Under the pieces are notes generated by a model. The model was not told the origin of the DNA and searched no databases. It was given only the letters and a program-made list of their open reading frames with translations. Source: an uncultured Eubacteriales bacterium (lineage in GTDB: Bacteria; Bacillota; Clostridia; Christensenellales; CAG-138). From it: 8,924 bases of DNA. The position numbers and the translations under genes are program-made. Each line of letters opens with the position of its first letter. The first letter of the stretch is position 1. Below are positions 5,009-8,924 of the stretch, one piece after another. Location of the stretch: positions 1 to 8,924 of the forward strand of contig CACXNN010000042.1 of assembly GCA_902768995.1 (NCBI GenBank), written 5' to 3'.

Positions 5009-6415
5009 ATGAGTAACGTCGTCGTCGGTATCCTGGGACTTATCACCATCGTAGCCATCGTGGTGACGCTGTTCCGCAGCAAAACTCAACCTGCAATTGC
5101 CTTCATCGTTTTCCCCGCGATCCTGGGCCTCATTCTGGTGATTGCCGGACGCTATTCCTTCGACAATCTGGCCACCATGATCAAATCCGGCTTTTCCAGC
5201 ACCGGCCCCACCGCCGCCTTGTTCGTGTTCTCCGTGCTGTATTTCGGCATCATGACCGATGCGGGCATGTTCGATGTGATCATCGGCAAGCTCATGAAGC
5301 TGGTAGGCGACAACGTGATCGGCGTAGCCGTGGTCACGGCCATCATCGCCTTGGTCGGCCATCTCGACGGGGGCGGCGCCTCCACCTTCTGCATCGTGGT
5401 CCCCGCCATGCTGCCTGTCTATAAGCGGATGCACATGCGGCCCACCACCCTGCTTAGGATCGCGGTGTTGGCCATGGGCGTGCTGAATCTAATGCCCTGG
5501 GCTGGCCCCACCATGCGGGCCGCCTCCGTGCTGGGCATCGAAGCGGGATCCCTGTGGCAAACCCTGTTGCCCATCCAGATCTTCGGCGTCGTGCTCTCCC
5601 TCGCCCACGCCGTGCTGGCCGGCTTCCAGGAGAAGCGCCGCGGCGCCGGTCTCCATGGCAAACTGGCCCAGACCGAAGGCGTCATCGAGATGGAGGAGCA
5701 GGTCCAGGAACAGAAGGAAAACGAACTGGCCCGACCCAAGCTCTTTATCTTCAACGTGCTTCTCACCCTGGCCGTCATCGCCATGCTGATCTGGGACGTG
5801 TTCCCCAGCTACGTGCCCTTCATGCTGGGCCTTTCCCTGGCCCTGTTCGTGAACTACGGCCTGTCCGCCAAGATGCATAAGAAGCTCATCAATCTCCACG
5901 CGGGCCCCGCCCTGATGATGTGCTCCACCCTCATGGGCGCCGCCGTCCTCATGGGCATTTTGACCACCAGCCTGGGTGCCGACGGCAAGGCCATCGGCGC
6001 CAAGGTCATGGAGCTGCCGGCGGACGCCATCCCCTCCGTGGTGCGGTGTCTGGCGGGCATCGTGTCTGACATCCTGCCGGCGGCCCTCGGTCAGCACCTG
6101 CCCCTCATCATCGGCATCCTGTCCGTGCCCCTGGCTCTGGCCTTCGACACCGACAGCTACTTCTACGGCATGCTGCCCGTCATGATCGGCATCGGCCAGG
6201 CTTTCGGCGTCAACGCCCTGCCCATCGCCGTGGCTATGGTGGTGTGCCGCAACTGCGCCACCTTCATCAGCCCCATGGTCCCCGCCACGCTCCTGGGCAC
6301 CGGCCTTGCGGAAGTGGACATCAAGGATCACATCAAGGCCAGCTTCCTGTATGTATGGGGCTTCTCCATCCTCTGCATGATCTTTGCGGCCATCGTGGGC
6401 ATCATGCCTCTGTAA
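5009..6415 (+). CDS. CitMHS-family divalent metal-citrate:proton symporter
   Basis: 468 residues, very hydrophobic, with about 12 or more predicted membrane segments (for example 3-21, 27-46, 66-84, 103-119, 147-163, 186-206, 246-262, 266-283, 298-318, 364-380, 384-411 and 446-466). A charged loop at 207-243 divides it into two halves, as expected for this family. VGHLDGGGASTFCIVVPAML (116-135) and LALAFDTDSYFYGMLPV (375-391) resemble conserved CitMHS blocks with acidic residues in the membrane. Known members (Bacillus CitM and CitH, Enterococcus CitH) carry citrate with Mg2+, Ca2+ or related metals together with protons; which metal is used here cannot be read from the sequence. The ribosome binding site AGGAGG (4992-4997) is 11 bases before the ATG, somewhat far. 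Lying directly after citF and before a terminator, it very likely supplies citrate to the lyase. Confidence 0.9.
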   Translation: MSNVVVGILGLITIVAIVVTLFRSKTQPAIAFIVFPAILGLILVIAGRYSFDNLATMIKSGFSSTGPTAALFVFSVLYFGIMTDAGMFDVIIGKLMKLVGDNVIGVAVVTAIIALVGHLDGGGASTFCIVVPAMLPVYKRMHMRPTTLLRIAVLAMGVLNLMPWAGPTMRAASVLGIEAGSLWQTLLPIQIFGVVLSLAHAVLAGFQEKRRGAGLHGKLAQTEGVIEMEEQVQEQKENELARPKLFIFNVLLTLAVIAMLIWDVFPSYVPFMLGLSLALFVNYGLSAKMHKKLINLHAGPALMMCSTLMGAAVLMGILTTSLGADGKAIGAKVMELPADAIPSVVRCLAGIVSDILPAALGQHLPLIIGILSVPLALAFDTDSYFYGMLPVMIGIGQAFGVNALPIAVAMVVCRNCATFISPMVPATLLGTGLAEVDIKDHIKASFLYVWGFSILCMIFAAIVGIMPL

Positions 6416-6440
6416 GCCTTACGTCTTGTTCGTTCCTTCG

Positions 6441-6471
6441 CTCCCGGCATGATTCCGTGCCGGGAGTTTTT
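6441..6471 (+). terminator. Intrinsic terminator after the citrate transporter
   Basis: CTCCCGGCA (6441-6449) pairs perfectly with TGCCGGGAG (6458-6466), extended by a T-G pair, with a six-base loop and five T at 6467-6471. It ends the citDEF-transporter unit and separates it from citC. Confidence 0.92.
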
Positions 6472-6495
6472 GGGCTTTTCTCCGGAGCCGATCTT

Positions 6496-6504
6496 TGATA
6501 CAAT
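6496..6504 (+). promoter_or_regulatory. Extended -10 promoter for citC-citXG
   Basis: TGATACAAT (6496-6504) is an extended -10 element: TG, one base, then TACAAT, five of six matches to TATAAT. At 17-base spacing the -35 would be TTTTCT (6476-6481), a weak match. Start of transcription would be near 6511, just before the AGGAGGAG ribosome binding site (6520-6527). Its position directly after a strong terminator supports a real promoter. Confidence 0.6.
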
Positions 6505-6531
6505 ACCATCAGAAGCATTAGGAGGAGCGCC

Positions 6532-7569
6532 ATGGGAAACACTCTTTGCGCCATCGAGGCGTGGGACAGCCGAAACCGGCGGCAGGTGGATGAGCTGCTG
6601 CAGGCGGAAGGCATCCGCCGGGACAGGAACCTTTCCTACACCTGCGGCATTTTCGATGAGAATATGCGCATCATTGCCACGGGTAGCAGTTTCGGCAACA
6701 CGCTGCGGTGCTTGGCCGTTGCCTCAGATCATCGGGGCGAGGGGCTCATGAACGAGATCGTTTCCCACCTGATGGAACGGCAGATGGCTCAGGGCAACAG
6801 CCGGGTATTCCTGTACACCAAGCCCCAAAGCGCCCGGCTGCTGGGCGATCTGGGCTTCTATGAGGTGGCCCGGCTGGAGGACGCGGTGTTCATGGAGAAT
6901 CGCTTCGGCGGGTTTACCGGTTATCTTAGACAGCTGGCAAAGACTCGGCAACCTGGCCGAAGCGCCGCTATCGTCATGAATGCCAACCCCTTTACCCGAG
7001 GCCACAGATACCTTGTAGAGCGTGCAGCGGGAGAGAACGACTGGCTCCACCTGTTTCTTCTGAGCGAGGAGGCGGGACCCATCCCCTATGTGGTCCGCAA
7101 GCGGCTGGTGCGGGAAGGCGTCGCCGATCTATCCAACGTGATCCTGCACGATTCCGACGCCTATATCATCAGCAGCGCCACCTTTCCCAGCTATTTTCTG
7201 CGGGACGAGGACACGGCGATCCTCGCGCATGCGAAGCTTGATCTGGCCGTATTCGGAAAGATAGCGGAAGTGCTGGGGGTCACAGCGCGCTATGCGGGAG
7301 AGGAAAAGAGCAGCCATGTGACGAGGCTGTACAACGAGACCATGGCTGCCGAGCTGCCGAAGCGGGGCGTGGCATTCCGTATTATCCCACGGCTTGAACT
7401 TTGCGGCGAAATCGTCAGCGCCAGCTCCGTGCGGCAGGCGATCCACGATGGGCAGCTCGAAAAGGCCGCCTTCATGCTGCCGGAGAGCAGCCTGCGGTAC
7501 TTTGAGAGCGACGAGGCTGAACCGGTCATCAAAGCCATTCGTGCCATGGATGAAGCGAGGCACTACTGA
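6532..7569 (+). CDS. citC: [Citrate (pro-3S)-lyase] ligase
   Basis: 345 residues, typical of CitC. It activates citrate lyase by ATP-dependent acetylation of the thiol on the CitD prosthetic group, using acetate. Two domains are visible: an N-terminal GNAT-like acetyltransferase domain (about 1-130) with the acyl-CoA-loop pattern VASDHRGEG (63-71), and a C-terminal nucleotidyltransferase domain (about 143-345) with NANPFTRGH (150-158), the HxGH-like motif, and IVSASSVR (294-301), the ISxS-type motif that contacts the nucleotide. The start at ATG 6532 is supported by AGGAGGAG at 6520-6527. Its stop shares one base with the start of citXG, so the two are one transcription unit. It follows a terminator and its own promoter, so the activation genes can be expressed separately from the lyase subunits. 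Confidence 0.95.
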   Translation: MGNTLCAIEAWDSRNRRQVDELLQAEGIRRDRNLSYTCGIFDENMRIIATGSSFGNTLRCLAVASDHRGEGLMNEIVSHLMERQMAQGNSRVFLYTKPQSARLLGDLGFYEVARLEDAVFMENRFGGFTGYLRQLAKTRQPGRSAAIVMNANPFTRGHRYLVERAAGENDWLHLFLLSEEAGPIPYVVRKRLVREGVADLSNVILHDSDAYIISSATFPSYFLRDEDTAILAHAKLDLAVFGKIAEVLGVTARYAGEEKSSHVTRLYNETMAAELPKRGVAFRIIPRLELCGEIVSASSVRQAIHDGQLEKAAFMLPESSLRYFESDEAEPVIKAIRAMDEARHY

Positions 7570-8918
7570 TGAGAGAAATGACGTTGCAGGCAATACTGGA
7601 GGCGCGGGACCGCCGGGCGGAGAATCAGCGGCGGCTGCTTCTGTTGCATGCCTGCCCGGTGATATCCTTTACCATGAACATCCCCGGCCCCGTGAAGAAC
7701 AGCCCGCTCATCGGCAGAGCCTTTCAGGTGGGGCTGGAACGGCTGCAAGGGCTTCTTGCCAGGGAGGGCGTAACGCCCCTGAATCCCCTGCTGACGAACG
7801 CCGATACCGGCTGCGAGTATCTCTGCGCCGTCAGAGGGGAGGCGTCACGCCTCAAAGCAATATGTGAATCCATTGAAGACACGGAGCCTTTAGGCCGGTT
7901 GTTCGATATGGACGTGTTGGATCGATATGGGGAAAAACTCTCCCGAAGGGAGCCGCGGGGCTGTCTCGTTTGCGGGGCGGTGGGAAAAGGCTGCGCCTCT
8001 CGACGGCTCCACAGCGTAGCGGAGCTTCAACAGTCGGTCAAGCAGCGGTTAGAAGCCGGGCTGCTGGCGGTAGACGGCGAACGGATCGGCACGATGGTGA
8101 CCGAAGCGCTGCTGGACGAGGTGAACACTACCCCAAAGCCCGGCCTGGTGGACCGAAATAATAACGGCGCCCATCGAGACATGAACCGGCAGACCTTCTA
8201 TAACAGCGCGCGTGCACTCCGGGAATACTGGTCGGCTTGCTTTCGAGCGGGGGCGGAGACAGCCCGCGAGGCGCCGGAAGAGACCTTCGCCCGGCTGCGG
8301 GAGATGGGTCTGGCGGCAGAACGGAAAATGCTGATAGCTACCGATGGCGTGAACACCCATAAGGGGGCCATCTTCCTGTTAGGGACCGTCTGCGGAGCCA
8401 TCGGCCGACTTTGGTCGGCGGAAGACCCCTGTCGGGATCCTTCCGTCATCGGCGAAGTCTGCGCCCTCATGAGCAAAACAGCCGTGGAGGCGGATTTTGT
8501 TGAAATGGAAGCCCGTGGGAAGGGGAGCTCCTTTGGTGAGCAAATCTATTTGTCGCACGGAATCCGGGGCGCACGTGGAGAACTGGCGGAAGGGCTCCCT
8601 TCCGTGCTGAGGACTGGCCTTCCTCATCTGCAGGCAGCTCTGGCCCGAGGCATGGATCGAAACGACGCCGGGGCGTTCACTCTGCTGTACCTCATCGCGC
8701 AGGGAACGGATACGAACCTAATGCACCGGGGCGGTATGGATGTTGCCACCGCGGCCGTTGGGGAGGTGCGAGACCTGCTGGCGGCGTCCCCCTACCCAAA
8801 CCTATCGGACATACGCCGCTTGGACGACCGATTCATCCGGCAAAACCTGTCGCCCGGGGGCAGTGCTGATCTGTTGGCGGCAACCTTGTTTTTGTTGGAT
8901 TGGGAAACAAAGGTGTAA
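7569..8918 (+). CDS. citXG: Fused CitX-CitG: holo-citrate lyase synthase / triphosphoribosyl-dephospho-CoA synthase
   Basis: 449 residues, two enzymes in one chain. The N-terminal CitX part (about 1-165) transfers the prosthetic group to Ser-14 of CitD. It shows VISFTMNIPGPVKNSPLI (31-48), GRLFDMDV (109-116) and a CLVCG...C..RRLHS block (132-149). The C-terminal CitG part (about 170-449) makes 2'-(5''-triphosphoribosyl)-3'-dephospho-CoA from ATP and dephospho-CoA. It shows TPKPGLVD (188-195), GAHRDM (200-205), DGVNTHKGAIF (259-269), RGMDRNDAG (360-368), DTNLMHRGG (381-389) and SPGGSADLLA (428-437). Both parts look intact. Fused CitXG proteins are known in other bacteria, so the fusion is not new. 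The start ATG 7569 overlaps the citC stop by one base with a modest GAGG (7557-7560) ahead; an alternative ATG at 7578 would drop three residues. Six bases remain before the window edge, so any terminator or further gene lies outside. Confidence 0.94.
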   Translation: MREMTLQAILEARDRRAENQRRLLLLHACPVISFTMNIPGPVKNSPLIGRAFQVGLERLQGLLAREGVTPLNPLLTNADTGCEYLCAVRGEASRLKAICESIEDTEPLGRLFDMDVLDRYGEKLSRREPRGCLVCGAVGKGCASRRLHSVAELQQSVKQRLEAGLLAVDGERIGTMVTEALLDEVNTTPKPGLVDRNNNGAHRDMNRQTFYNSARALREYWSACFRAGAETAREAPEETFARLREMGLAAERKMLIATDGVNTHKGAIFLLGTVCGAIGRLWSAEDPCRDPSVIGEVCALMSKTAVEADFVEMEARGKGSSFGEQIYLSHGIRGARGELAEGLPSVLRTGLPHLQAALARGMDRNDAGAFTLLYLIAQGTDTNLMHRGGMDVATAAVGEVRDLLAASPYPNLSDIRRLDDRFIRQNLSPGGSADLLAATLFLLDWETKV

Positions 8919-8924
8919 ACGCTT

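Noticed and set aside
5489..6331. Open frame on the minus strand opposite the citrate transporter
   Set aside because: It has a low-complexity composition rich in His, Gly, Asp and Gln and is opposite a clear membrane transporter.
1..8924. CRISPR array, insertion sequence, prophage or defence system
   Set aside because: No spaced direct repeats, transposase or phage genes, terminal inverted repeats or defence-type domains were seen on either strand.

Overview
The window looks like chromosomal DNA from an anaerobic, fermentative Firmicute of the Clostridia type, possibly an uncultured gut lineage. This rests on consensus-like sigma-A promoters, strong AGGAGG ribosome binding sites, a monomeric [FeFe] hydrogenase of the clostridial 'group B' kind and a full citrate lyase gene set. 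The coding regions are clearly GC-richer than the first ~580 bases. The lineage is an inference from gene content; no rRNA or taxonomic marker is present.

Layout. Bases 1-582 contain no protein gene. They hold a hairpin terminator at the left edge, an extended -10 promoter (TGGTATAAT), about 300 bases with many complementary segments that I read as a candidate structured RNA, and then a near-consensus promoter (TTGACA-17-TATGAT) for the first gene. Gene 1 (583-2088) is a 501-residue [FeFe] hydrogenase with a cysteine-rich ferredoxin-like N-terminus. A strong terminator follows. The second unit is citD-citE-citF (acyl carrier, beta and alpha subunits of citrate lyase, joined by ATGA overlaps), followed after 48 bases by a CitMHS-family metal-citrate:proton symporter and a second strong terminator. 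The third unit has its own extended -10 promoter and holds citC (acetate:citrate lyase ligase) and a fused citXG (prosthetic group transfer and synthesis), ending six bases before the window edge.

How the genes work together. The symporter imports citrate complexed with a divalent metal. Citrate lyase splits citrate into acetate and oxaloacetate. CitG makes the triphosphoribosyl-dephospho-CoA precursor, CitX transfers it to Ser-14 of CitD, and CitC acetylates the resulting thiol to give active enzyme. No oxaloacetate decarboxylase and no dedicated regulator lie in the window. The hydrogenase could dispose of reductant made when oxaloacetate or pyruvate is metabolised further, but it is separately promoted and terminated, so that link is inferred from proximity only.

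The part least explained by known families is the leader at about 57-355. It contains a T-arm-like hairpin (5-bp stem with loop TTCGAAT), a hairpin with one bulged A, a nested two-hairpin arm and a perfect 9-bp long-range pairing. It is not a tRNA. It shares short strings with c-di-GMP-I riboswitches without fitting their layout. It could be a member of a known large RNA class such as raiA, which I cannot confirm by eye, or something undescribed.
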